From: Actinomadura luteofluorescens | Lineage (GTDB): Bacteria; Actinomycetota; Actinomycetes; Streptosporangiales; Streptosporangiaceae | Length of the DNA stretch: 64,000 bases | Direction of reading: 5' to 3' | Assembly (NCBI RefSeq): GCF_013409365.1 | Contig: NZ_JACCBA010000001.1 | Span: forward strand, 3,844,001 to 3,908,000 | In this document: positions 35,424 to 44,057 of the stretch, one piece after another | Layout: every line of letters starts with the position of its first letter | Numbering within the stretch: position 1 is the first letter of the stretch | Notes under the pieces: generated by a model | Seen by the model: only the letters and a program-made list of their open reading frames with translations | What the model was told of the DNA's origin: nothing | The model's database searches: none | Position numbers and translations under genes: made by a program

Positions 35424-36308
35424 TCAGTTCATGAGCGTCTCGGCGGCCTGCCGCATCATCGCGACCGACTCGTCCGCCGGCAGCGCCTGGTCCAGCAGGA
35501 GTTCGAAGGTCTCGCGGTACTCGGCGACCCGGTCGTCCTCACCGAGGATCATCACGCTGGCGCCCGACCGCCCCTCCAGGTACAGGACGTCGTCGAGGTC
35601 GCCGTCGAACTCCAGGAGGCTGAACGGCCCTTCCAGCCCGAGGTGCGCCCCCGTGCTGAACGGGATGACCCTGACGGTCACCAGATCGTCACGCTCGCAC
35701 ACGTCAGCGATGTGGTTCAGCTGGGCGGGCATGATCGCCGGGTCGGTCCCGATCCCGACATGCCGGCGGATGACGGCCTCGTCGATGATGTAGTGCTGGC
35801 GCGGCGGGTTCTGCCGCTTGGCGAACTCCTGCTGGCGCTGGATGCGCAGCTTCGCCGCGAGCACCCTCGCCTGCTCGGAGACCTTGCCGGTGGACAGCAC
35901 CTCGGCGTACTCGGGAGTCTGGATCAGCCCGGGGACGACCGTCCCGTGGAACTGCCGGATGTAGGCCGCACCCGCGGAATACCCGACATAAGCGAGAAAG
36001 TTCGGGTCCAGATCGCCGCGGTAGGCGTTCCACCAGGCGGGTTCGCGCGCACCCCGGGCGAGCGCCTGCAACCGCTCCTGGCGTCCCTCAGAGGTGACGT
36101 CGTACACCGTGAGCAGGGCCTGAAGATCGGTGCGGGTGATGGCGTTCTTGCCGCCCTCCACCCGGATGAGCTTGGACGGGGACCACTCGAGCTGCCGTGC
36201 CACCTGTTCCTGCGTCAGCTTCTTCTCTTTGCGCAGGCGGACGAGCTCGGTGCGCAGCAGCGCGCTCTGGACTATGGGGCCCTGGTCACTGACCATTGGT
36301 TCGCTCAC
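35424..36308 (-). CDS. XRE-family regulator with DUF5753 (Scr1-like)
   Basis: 294 residues (ATG 36296 is an alternative start). HTH_XRE near residues 18-75 (ELVRLRKEKKLTQEQVARQL, SPSKLIRVEGGK), then DUF5753 with AYIRQFHGTVVPGLIQTPEYAEVL and HYIIDEAVIRRHVG. It is the partner of the DUF397 gene downstream. Four copies of a TGCTACATAGCA-like element lie upstream and may be its own operators. Confidence 0.92.
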   Translation of the reverse strand: MSEPMVSDQGPIVQSALLRTELVRLRKEKKLTQEQVARQLEWSPSKLIRVEGGKNAITRTDLQALLTVYDVTSEGRQERLQALARGAREPAWWNAYRGDLDPNFLAYVGYSAGAAYIRQFHGTVVPGLIQTPEYAEVLSTGKVSEQARVLAAKLRIQRQQEFAKRQNPPRQHYIIDEAVIRRHVGIGTDPAIMPAQLNHIADVCERDDLVTVRVIPFSTGAHLGLEGPFSLLEFDGDLDDVLYLEGRSGASVMILGEDDRVAEYRETFELLLDQALPADESVAMMRQAAETLMN

Positions 36309-36336
36309 TCTGAGTAGTGCATGCCACCCAACTGGA

Positions 36337-36508
36337 TGCTACATGGCAGACGGGGACCTGGCATCCCACTCCCCCACACGACGCTACATGTCCCGGACAT
36401 CTGATCTTCGCTCCGCCCACCAGACCCCGCCATATCGCCCAAAACTCGCGTCGGTAGCTTCCAGAGTGCTGCATACCGTCGGACTCTGTTGTAATGTGCT
36501 ACATAGCA
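36337..36508. promoter_or_regulatory. cluster of TGCTACATrGCA-like operator repeats
   Basis: Four related 12-base elements upstream of the XRE regulator: TGCTACATGGCA at 36337, CGCTACATGTCC at 36382, TGCTGCATACCG at 36467 and TGCTACATAGCA at 36497. The last is nearly palindromic (TGCTA/TAGCA arms). This local A/T-rich block has the look of an operator array for a dimeric DNA-binding protein, most simply the adjacent XRE regulator. Confidence 0.5.
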
Positions 36509-37066
36509 GATTAGCAGACGACGCGATGCAACGAGTCGCACTGCAACATCCGAGCACGGATGAAGTTGAACACAGGGTGAAGACCCGGCCGGGGACGGCG
36601 CACCGCGGCCGGGGCGAGACGCAGGCGGAGACGGGCCGGCCGCCGGCGGGGACGAGAAGGCCCGCCACGCGCCACACGGGGAGGCCGCAAGGGGAGAGGA
36701 GACTCCGGCGACGCCGGAAAGGCGGCACCGGACGAGGAACACCAGAAGAAGCGACGCCAGCGAGACAACAGAGTCGCCCGCCGCTTCCCGCCGATCAGCG
36801 GTTTGGCAGCCACGACGATCGGGGGGAGAGCGGAGAGCGACTCCCGGGGCCGCTGAGACAGCCGGGCCGATCGCCCCACCTTCTGCGAGGACGCAGAAAG
36901 ATCCGGGCTGACCTGCCAAAATGTCTCTGCGGACTCATCTAGTCTAACCGCGACCACGCGGTGCGGACCATAGGTGATGTGACTCCGGTCACCCGCGGGC
37001 CATACCGGACCTACCCGGTATCCCGGCGGACCACGGAGTCGCGATTCGAGGCATGGGGTCCCTGAC
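36509..37066. other. intergenic region, no convincing gene
   Basis: Arg/Pro-rich open frames run through here on both strands, as expected in G/C-rich DNA, but none has a ribosome site or recognisable domain. The stretch near 36940-37060 probably contains the promoter of the cyclase-like gene at 37168. Confidence 0.4.
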
Positions 37067-37171
37067 ATGTCCAGACAGCACGTACCGTCCCCCACCTCCG
37101 CCGTCCACCCCACGAGTCCGGCGGGCTCGCCGCCGCCCGCCCGGCCGGGCCCCCGGCGGGTGAGCCGATGA
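37067..37171 (+). CDS. possible 34-residue leader peptide coupled to the cyclase-like gene
   Basis: ATG 37067 opens a Pro/Ser-rich frame (MSRQHVPSPTSAVHP...) whose TGA overlaps the ATG of the next gene (ATGA). No strong ribosome site is seen. It may be a translated leader ensuring coupling, or chance. Confidence 0.3.
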   Translation: MSRQHVPSPTSAVHPTSPAGSPPPARPGPRRVSR

Positions 37172-38640
37172 ACGAGCACGCCCGCCACCACGACCCGGAC
37201 AAGATCGTCCCTACCGGGATCGTCCCGCGGCAGCGGTCCCTCCGGCAGGCCGAGTCCGCCCGGCGGCCCGGGTTCTGGCACGGCCTCACCACCATCGAGC
37301 GCGCCGCGTTCCTCGCACTCGCGCGGGAGGTCGTCCACCCGGTCGGCGCCGTGCTGTGGACCGAGGGCCAGGACGCCGACCACACCTTCGTGATCAAGGC
37401 CGGCTCGGTGCGGATCTCCGTGGAGCGGGACGGCCGCGAGCGCTTCGTCGCCTTCCGCGGGCCCGGCGACATCATCGGCGAGCGCGCCGCCCTGCTGCTG
37501 CGCCGCCGCTCGGCGACCGTCGTCGCCATGGACGCCCTCCACGTCCTGTGCCTGACCACGCAGGAGTTCGTCGCCTACCTGAGCGACCACCCGCACGTGG
37601 TCGCCGTCCTCGAACGCGAGATGTACGACCGGATGACCGAGCAGGTCCCAGGCCGGCCGCCGCAGCGCGCCCACCATCCCGGCGGCGCGGCGCACCCGTA
37701 CGGACCGGCGGCGCAGTACGGCTCGCCGCAGCCGTACGCCATGGCGCAGCTGCCCGTGGTGCCGAACTACCCGTACGCGATGGCCGGGCCGTTCGTGGTG
37801 GCCGCCCCGTACGCCGCGCCCGACCCGCGGGCCGGCGGCGCGACCTACAAGGCCGAGCCCGCCGCCGCGATCAACGGCTCCGGCGCCGCCCCGACCGTCC
37901 CGTGCCGGACCGTGCCGGCCAACACCCTGCAGCCGGCCAACACCCTGCAGCCCGCCCGCTCTCTCCAGCCCGCCCTGGAGGCGGTCGTCGAGACGGTCGG
38001 CGAACGGCCGACGCAGCCCATGGTCCTCCCGGACGCCGACGCCCCGTCCTGGGCCGGCCAGAACTGCACCATCGTGTACACCGACGTCGCCGGGTTCAGC
38101 TCGCCCGACCGCAACGACGCCGACCGGATCGGCGTGCGCCGCGCCATGTACCGGGCCCTACGCGGGGCCTTCGACGAGTCGGGCGTCCCCTGGGACGCCT
38201 GCCACGTCGAGGACCGGGGCGACGGCGCGCTCATCGTGATCCCGCCGCAGGTCCCGACGGCCACCGTGATCGACCCCATGCTGGTCTCGCTCGGCGTGCG
38301 GCTGCGCCGCCACAACCACCGCGCGGCCGGGGCCGTGCGCGTGCAGCTCAGGGTCGCGGTGAACGTCGGGCCCGTGATGCCCGACCCGCCCGGCGTGTCC
38401 GGCTCGTCCATCATCACGACGGCCCGGCTCCTCGACGCCGGACCGCTCAAGGAGCGGCTCGCCGCGACCGGCGCCGACCTCGGCGTCATCGCGTCCCGGT
38501 TCGTCTACGACTCGGTGATCGTCCCGAGCCCCGGCCGCGTGACCGCCGCCGAGTACGAGCGGATCACCTGCCGGGTGAAGGAGTCCCGTCTCGAAGGGTG
38601 GATCCACCTGCGCGGCCTGGCCGCCCATCCCGCGGTCTGA
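37168..38640 (+). CDS. cyclic-nucleotide-binding domain fused to a class III cyclase-like domain
   Basis: 490 residues. Residues about 40-160 form a CRP-type cNMP-binding domain (GAVLWTEGQDADHTFVIKAG, FRGPGDIIGERAALLLRRRS). A long Pro/Tyr/Ala-rich linker with the repeat NTLQPANTLQPARSLQP follows. The C-terminal third is a nucleotidyl cyclase fold: IVYTDVAGFSSPDR carries the first metal Asp and VEDRGDGALIVIP the second. Whether it makes cAMP or merely binds nucleotide cannot be judged. No HTH, so it is not a standard CRP regulator. Confidence 0.82.
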   Translation: MNEHARHHDPDKIVPTGIVPRQRSLRQAESARRPGFWHGLTTIERAAFLALAREVVHPVGAVLWTEGQDADHTFVIKAGSVRISVERDGRERFVAFRGPGDIIGERAALLLRRRSATVVAMDALHVLCLTTQEFVAYLSDHPHVVAVLEREMYDRMTEQVPGRPPQRAHHPGGAAHPYGPAAQYGSPQPYAMAQLPVVPNYPYAMAGPFVVAAPYAAPDPRAGGATYKAEPAAAINGSGAAPTVPCRTVPANTLQPANTLQPARSLQPALEAVVETVGERPTQPMVLPDADAPSWAGQNCTIVYTDVAGFSSPDRNDADRIGVRRAMYRALRGAFDESGVPWDACHVEDRGDGALIVIPPQVPTATVIDPMLVSLGVRLRRHNHRAAGAVRVQLRVAVNVGPVMPDPPGVSGSSIITTARLLDAGPLKERLAATGADLGVIASRFVYDSVIVPSPGRVTAAEYERITCRVKESRLEGWIHLRGLAAHPAV

Positions 38641-38829
38641 CCGGCCGCACGCCGGCCCGTCCCCCGCGCGGGCCGCACCAGCCACGACCCCGCGCGCACC
38701 GGCGCCGCGGGGTTCTCCACGTCCACGCCCTCCACGGCCCGGTCACGTAGCGAACCGCCAGGCGAGCGAAGCGGGCCTGGGCTTCGAAACACCCGCCAGC
38801 CGCGTCCCCAACCTCACGGGACAGAACAG

Positions 38830-40191
38830 CTAGTCGACCGGCCGGCCGTCGTGGTTGCGCGGTATCCGCAGCACGAACCGGGCGCCTCGCTCGCTGTCCT
38901 CGATGGTGAGCCTGCCGCCGTGCAGCTCGGCGATCTCCCGGGCGATCGGCAGGCCGAGGCCGGTGCCGCCCGGGTCGCGGGCCCTGCTGTCCTCCAGCCG
39001 GGCGAAGCGCTGGAACACGAGGTCCCGGTCCCGCTCGGGGACGCCCGCGCCGTCGTCGACGACCTCCAGCACGGCGGTGTCGCCCTCCCGCGACACCGTG
39101 ATGTCGACGCGCGACTCAGCGTGCCGCTCGGCGTTGTCCAGCAGGTTCGTCAGCAGGCGGACGAGCCTCAGCCGGTCCCCCCGCACCGTCACGCTCTCCT
39201 GGAGGTGCGGGACGATCCGCTTCGTCCGGTCCGACCTCGCCACCTCGATGGTGACCAGCGCGGCGAGGTCGATCGTCTCGACCTCCTGCCAGGCGGCGGC
39301 GTCCAGCCGGGCGAGCTGCAGCAGGTCCGTCACGATCGCCTGGAGCCGCTCCAGGCTCTGCAGGACGCTCCGCGCCGTCCGCGGCCAGTCGACGTCGTCG
39401 GGGAACAGCAGCGCCTCCTCGATCTGGGCGCGCGCGGCCGCGATGGGGCTGCGCAGGTCATGGGACGCGTCGGAGGTGAAGCTGCGCTGCCGTTCGAGGG
39501 CGCCGTCCAGCCGGTCCAGGGTCGCGTTCGCGGCCTCCGCTAGCCGCCTGATCTCGTCCCGGCTCTCCGGCACCGTCACCCGGCGTCCCGAGCGGTGCGC
39601 GGTGATCTCCGCCAGTTCGGCCCGGATCGCGTCCACCGGGGCGAGGGTCTGGTCCACCGTCGCCCAGGCGCGCAGGCAGCCCAGCAGGATCACCAGCAGC
39701 GAGACGCTGGCCAGGAACATGAGCAGGCCGGGGCTCACGTACCAGGGGACGATGGGGACGGCGGCGTAGATCAGCCAGTCGCCGCCCGGCTTGAAGACGC
39801 GGAAGCCGATCACCCACAGGCACCGGTGGCGCCGCACCGGCGAGCACACCTTCCGGGTGCTGTACACGCGCGTCTCCGACGGGACGAAGCCGGCGAGCGG
39901 CCGCCGGGCCGGCACCCGTCCCGGCGTCCCCGCGATCACCCGCCGCCGCTCGTCCATGACCTGCAGCATGACGCCCGGAATCCCGTCGATCCGGCCGGGC
40001 ACCGACCCGCGCCGCAGGGTGTACGACAGCCGGAGCGCGGCCGCGGTCGCCTCGCCGCGGGCGGAGTCGGTCTCCGATCCGCGCGCCTCCACGAGGATCA
40101 GCGTCGTCACGATCACGCAGATCACGGCGGTGACCGTCCCGGCAATAACGGTCATCCGCACCCGTATGGACCATGTGCGCCGTCCGTCCAC
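38830..40191 (-). CDS. membrane sensor histidine kinase, orphan
   Basis: 453 residues from GTG 40191 (GGGAGG five bases upstream). One N-terminal helix, an extracytoplasmic sensor domain of about 130 residues with two Cys, a second helix (LLMFLASVSLLVILLGC), HAMP, HisKA with SDASHDLRSPIAA, N box LLTNLLDNAERHA, and ATP-lid motifs DDGAGVP and GTGLGLPIARE. It is an OmpR/PhoB-class kinase, but no response regulator gene lies beside it; the neighbour is a divergent LysR gene. Confidence 0.92.
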   Translation of the reverse strand: MDGRRTWSIRVRMTVIAGTVTAVICVIVTTLILVEARGSETDSARGEATAAALRLSYTLRRGSVPGRIDGIPGVMLQVMDERRRVIAGTPGRVPARRPLAGFVPSETRVYSTRKVCSPVRRHRCLWVIGFRVFKPGGDWLIYAAVPIVPWYVSPGLLMFLASVSLLVILLGCLRAWATVDQTLAPVDAIRAELAEITAHRSGRRVTVPESRDEIRRLAEAANATLDRLDGALERQRSFTSDASHDLRSPIAAARAQIEEALLFPDDVDWPRTARSVLQSLERLQAIVTDLLQLARLDAAAWQEVETIDLAALVTIEVARSDRTKRIVPHLQESVTVRGDRLRLVRLLTNLLDNAERHAESRVDITVSREGDTAVLEVVDDGAGVPERDRDLVFQRFARLEDSRARDPGGTGLGLPIAREIAELHGGRLTIEDSERGARFVLRIPRNHDGRPVD

Positions 40192-40347
40192 CCGACCTCC
40201 CGCAGGTGAGGTAATCACCGCACACGCCGGGATCAGTCCTCCGAACAGCAGAGATGCGGCCAAGACAGGCAAAAGAAATGGTTGCCGGACCGACCGGGCA
40301 GGCAGAAGCCCGGGCACTGGAAAGCAGCCCGGCTAGCATGCTCGGTT

Positions 40348-41229
40348 ATGGAGCTGCGCCAGCTTGAGTACTTCGTGGCGGTGACGGAAGAGGCCGGCTT
40401 CACCAAGGCCGCGGCCCGGCTGCACGTCGCCCAGCCCGGCGTGAGCGCCCAGATCCGGCAACTGGAGCGGGAACTGGGCCAGCCGCTGCTCGACCGCTCC
40501 GGCCGGACCGTCCGGCTGACCGAGGTCGGCGCCGCCGTCCTGCCCTACGCGCGGGCCGCGCTGGCGGCGGTCGAGGGCGCCCGGCTGGCCGTGGACGAGC
40601 TGACCGGCCTGCTCCGCGGGCACGTCACGATCGGCACGATCGACTGGATCCGGTCGCTGGACCTTCCCGGCATGCTGGCCGGTTTCCACCGCGACCACCC
40701 GGACGTCGAGATCACCGTCGTCCAGGAGGACTCCGCCACCCTGACCGAGGGGCTCCGCACCGGGCGGATCGACCTGGCGTTCCTCAGCCTCGGCGCCGGC
40801 CCGCCCGAGGGTCTCGCGACGCGGGTCGTCATCGAGCAGGACCTCGTCGCCGCGGTCGCCAGCGCCCACCCGCTGGCGCGCAGGTCCACGATCACCCTGC
40901 GGGCGCTCGCCGAGGAGAACCTGATCTGCCTGCCCAGGGGCACCGGGCTGCGGTCCGTCCTGGACGGGGCCTTCGCGGACGCCGGGCTGCGCCCGCGCGT
41001 CGCGTTCGAGGCGGGCGAGCCGCCCGTCCTCGCGGAGATCGCCGCGCACGGCCTCGGCGTCGCCGTGCTGCCCGAGTCCGCCGCCCGCGACCGCCCGGAC
41101 GACCTGCGCGCGCTCCCGGTCGTCCGGCCGCGGCTGACCGGGCGGATCGCCCTGGCCTGGCGCGCCGAGGGGCCGCGCGGCCCGGCGGCGCGGGCGCTGA
41201 TCGCCCGCGCGCGCCGGTGGCCCGCCTGA
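40348..41229 (+). CDS. LysR-family transcriptional regulator
   Basis: 293 residues. N-terminal winged helix MELRQLEYFVAVTEEAGFTKAAARLHVAQPGVSAQI is a textbook LysR HTH, followed by the periplasmic-binding-type effector domain (TIGTIDWIRSLDLP, RIDLAFLSLG, HGLGVAVLPESAA). It is divergent from the orphan histidine kinase. Its stop codon abuts the stop codon of the convergent phosphodiesterase gene with no gap. Target unknown. Confidence 0.93.
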   Translation: MELRQLEYFVAVTEEAGFTKAAARLHVAQPGVSAQIRQLERELGQPLLDRSGRTVRLTEVGAAVLPYARAALAAVEGARLAVDELTGLLRGHVTIGTIDWIRSLDLPGMLAGFHRDHPDVEITVVQEDSATLTEGLRTGRIDLAFLSLGAGPPEGLATRVVIEQDLVAAVASAHPLARRSTITLRALAEENLICLPRGTGLRSVLDGAFADAGLRPRVAFEAGEPPVLAEIAAHGLGVAVLPESAARDRPDDLRALPVVRPRLTGRIALAWRAEGPRGPAARALIARARRWPA

Positions 41230-42180
41230 TCAGGCCGCCCGCTCGGCGGAGCCGTCCACGACGCCGTGCAGGACGTCCGGCCTGTTGGTGATGATCCCGT
41301 CCACGTCGAGGTCGATCGCCCGTTCCATGTCGCCGGGGTCGTTGACCGTCCAGGTGAGCAGGTCCATCCCGGCGTCGTGCACCTCGTCGACGTAGTCCTC
41401 GGTCAGGCCGGCGAAGGGCGGATTGACCTGGTCCGCGTACTTCGCGAGCTTCGGCAGGTCCGCGGCCTTCGGGGTACCGAGCAGTCCGGTCGGCACCTTC
41501 GGCAGGACGGCGTGGAACCGCCGCACCGACTCCCAGTCGAACGACTGGACGACGAGGCGCCGCTCCCGCGGGTCGTACCGGAGCCAGGACGGGGACCTCC
41601 GCAGCTCCGCCGCGATACGCCCCTCGATGCCCGGGTACAGCTCGGGGCTCTTGATCTCCAGCAGCAGCCCGAGGCCCCGGTCGCGCATCGCGGCCAGCAC
41701 CTGGCCGAGCGTCGGGACGCGCTCGCCCGCGTACTTGCGCGCGAACCAGCCCCCGGCGTCGAGCCTCCCGATCTCGGCGAGGGTGAAGTCGGCGACCTTC
41801 CAGGGACCGCGGCCGGGGTAGACCTCCTCCGCGTTCGTCGTCCGGGCCAGGGTGGTGTCGTGCATGATCACGAGCTGGTGGTCCTTGGTCTCCTGGACGT
41901 CCAGCTCGAACATGTCCGCCCGCTTGGCCTGGGCGAGCCGGAACGCCGCCAGCGTGTTCTCCGGCGCGTACGCGGACGCGCCGCGGTGCGCGACGTTCAC
42001 GACGCCGGCGTCCGGATCCGGGGCCCTGGCGGGGGCGGTGCGCGGGCGCGGTTCCGGGGCGCCCGGCAGCAGGGACAGGAGCGGGTCGGGGCCTGGACGG
42101 GCGTCGGCGGGCGCCGCCGGGACGGCGACGGCCGCGGTGGCCAGGACGGCGATGAGCGCGAGACGATTCCGCCGGTGCAT
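41230..42180 (-). CDS. secreted glycerophosphodiester phosphodiesterase
   Basis: 316 residues with a signal peptide (cleavage near ADA). GDPD TIM-barrel motifs: NVAHRGASAYAPENTLAAF carries the catalytic His-Arg and Glu, FELDVQETKDHQLVIMHD the metal-binding Glu-Asp and second His, then LEIKSP and WTVNDP. It hydrolyses glycerophosphodiesters to glycerol-3-phosphate and an alcohol outside the membrane, supplying phosphate or carbon. Convergent with LysR with zero gap. Confidence 0.93.
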   Translation of the reverse strand: MHRRNRLALIAVLATAAVAVPAAPADARPGPDPLLSLLPGAPEPRPRTAPARAPDPDAGVVNVAHRGASAYAPENTLAAFRLAQAKRADMFELDVQETKDHQLVIMHDTTLARTTNAEEVYPGRGPWKVADFTLAEIGRLDAGGWFARKYAGERVPTLGQVLAAMRDRGLGLLLEIKSPELYPGIEGRIAAELRRSPSWLRYDPRERRLVVQSFDWESVRRFHAVLPKVPTGLLGTPKAADLPKLAKYADQVNPPFAGLTEDYVDEVHDAGMDLLTWTVNDPGDMERAIDLDVDGIITNRPDVLHGVVDGSAERAA

Positions 42181-42297
42181 CAGTCACCTCTCGGGAGCCG
42201 GGGCTGTCCGCCCCAACCCTCGGCCCGTCCGGTGACACCGGAGTTACGGATCGGTAGCAGACTGTGTACCGAAGGTGACGATACGCATCGGGTCCCG

Positions 42298-43980
42298 TCA
42301 GGACGAGTCAGACACGGCCGGGCCGCCCGAATGACCTCCGGGCTCCTCGCCGCCGTCCGGCCCGGCGGCCCGCGCGCTCTTGGCCGCCTTCGCCAGCACC
42401 AGCGCGCCGAACAGCAGCCTCCTGCCGCGCCGGAGCGGGCGCCCCGGCTCCGGCTCGCGCCGCGGAGCGGGGATCACGGGAAGCGCGTGGCGGCGCGGCG
42501 TGCCCAGCCGTGTCGGACGGCTCCGCCCGCGCAGCGTCACCGAACGTCCGAGATCCCATTCGTCGGACTCTGCGAGGTGCGCCAGCTCCAGGACGGCCGC
42601 CGAGGCGAGCACCCGTCCCTCCTCGTCCTTGGCGAGGTCGCTGAGCCGGGCCGCCTCGTTCACCGGATCGCCGATCACCGTGTACTCGAACCGCTCCTCC
42701 GCGCCGATGTACCCGGCGACGACCGGGCCCGCGGACACCCCGATCCCCGCGTCCAGCATCGGCACCTCGGCGCGCAGCCGCACCGCCAGCTCGCGGGCCG
42801 CGCCGAGCGCCCCGCCCGCCGAGTCCTCCACCTGCGTCGGCGCCCCGAAGATCGCCAGCGCCGCGTCCCCCTCGAACTTGTTGATCCAGCCGCCGTGCCT
42901 GGCCACCGCCGACACCACGACGCCGAAGAAGCGGTTGAGCAGCCCCACCACCTCGTCGGGGCCGCGCGTGTCGGCCAGCCTGGTGGACCCGGTCAGGTCC
43001 ACGAACAGGACGGCCACCTCCCGCGTCTCGCCGCCCAGCGTGACGACGCCGCGCTCCAGCGCCAGGTCGGCGACCTCCTCGCCGACATGCCGCCCGAACA
43101 GGTCGCGCAGCCACTCGATCTCGCGCAGCCCCGCGACCATGTGGTTGAACCCGGCCTGCAGCTGCCCGACCTCGCTCGCGTCGTACACGTCCACCTCGGC
43201 GCCGAGGTCGCCCCGCTCGACCTGCGCCATCCCGCTGCGCACCGCCTTGATCGGGTCGGCGATCGCCCGCGTCGCCATGTAGATCACGCAGACCCCCGCC
43301 AGCAGCGCGGCGCCGCCGAGCCCGAGGATCGTGATCGCGAGCTGGGTGACGTTGATGTCCGGCGAGGCCAGCGCCGCGATCGCGACGCAGATCAGCCCGA
43401 ACACCGGGATCGCCGTCCCGAGCGCCCAGGCGAGCATCACCCGCGTCGTCACCCCGGGCAGCCGGAGCCGCTTCGGACGCTCCGCGCCCAGCACCAGCGC
43501 CGCCGCCGGCCGCAGCAGCCGCTCCGACAGCAGGTAGACGATCGTGCAGGTCGTGCCCGCGCCGAGCAGGCACGTCAGCCCCGTCTTCACCGCCAGCCGC
43601 CCGGTGAACAGGACCAGGTCGAGCGCCGCCCAGCCGAGCGCGCCGACCGCCCACAGCGCCCCGACGAGCAGCGTCAGCCGCAACGGCCCGAGCAGCACGG
43701 CCCGGCGCTGCCGCCGGTCGGGCTCTCCCCCGTCCCGGACGAACGTGACCACCGGACGCCACAGCCACAGCCCGCACAGCAGCGCCGCCGGAGCCGCGAC
43801 CACCGGATAGCTGAAGAACGCCACCGCGTTCACCAGATGCACGTAGTCGCGGTCGTCCAGCGGCGGGTCGGGGACCACGAACGTCGCGAACAGCAGCACC
43901 ACCAGCGATCCGATGATGTTCGCGACGCCCACCACGAACAGCAGGACCCATCGCACCCGGATCTCAAGCCTGCTGGTCAC
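42298..43980 (-). CDS. membrane class III adenylate/guanylate cyclase
   Basis: 560 residues from GTG 43980, chosen for GGAGG five bases upstream and because an upstream ATG would run into the terminator of the permease gene. About six membrane helices, a HAMP domain (RAIADPIKAVRSGMAQVERGDLGAEV), then a cyclase domain with VLFVDLTGST (metal Asp), KFEGDAALAIFGAP (second metal Asp) and EERFEYTVIGDPVNEAARL. The architecture equals the Rv1318c group of mycobacterial adenylate cyclases. The basic Pro/Arg-rich tail is of unknown use. Confidence 0.9.
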   Translation of the reverse strand: MTSRLEIRVRWVLLFVVGVANIIGSLVVLLFATFVVPDPPLDDRDYVHLVNAVAFFSYPVVAAPAALLCGLWLWRPVVTFVRDGGEPDRRQRRAVLLGPLRLTLLVGALWAVGALGWAALDLVLFTGRLAVKTGLTCLLGAGTTCTIVYLLSERLLRPAAALVLGAERPKRLRLPGVTTRVMLAWALGTAIPVFGLICVAIAALASPDINVTQLAITILGLGGAALLAGVCVIYMATRAIADPIKAVRSGMAQVERGDLGAEVDVYDASEVGQLQAGFNHMVAGLREIEWLRDLFGRHVGEEVADLALERGVVTLGGETREVAVLFVDLTGSTRLADTRGPDEVVGLLNRFFGVVVSAVARHGGWINKFEGDAALAIFGAPTQVEDSAGGALGAARELAVRLRAEVPMLDAGIGVSAGPVVAGYIGAEERFEYTVIGDPVNEAARLSDLAKDEEGRVLASAAVLELAHLAESDEWDLGRSVTLRGRSRPTRLGTPRRHALPVIPAPRREPEPGRPLRRGRRLLFGALVLAKAAKSARAAGPDGGEEPGGHSGGPAVSDSS

Positions 43981-44016
43981 GTGCGCCTCCGGAGGGAAGG
44001 AACCTCCAGGAAGGAT

Positions 44017-44050
44017 CATCCCACGGCGGGCGCCGTCCCGCCGTGGGATG
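44017..44050. terminator. perfect hairpin after the amino acid permease gene
   Basis: CATCCCACGGCGGG at 44017-44030 and its exact complement at 44037-44050, loop CGCCGT. It sits between the permease stop (44058) and the cyclase start (43980) on the minus strand. Confidence 0.8.
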
Positions 44051-44057
44051 CCCTCAC

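Noticed and set aside
36130..36942. Arg-rich 270-codon plus-strand frame
   Set aside because: First part is antisense to the XRE gene, the rest is low-complexity; no ribosome site.
37168..38640. CRP/FNR transcription factor
   Set aside because: The cNMP-binding domain is present, but no helix-turn-helix; the C-terminal domain is cyclase-like.
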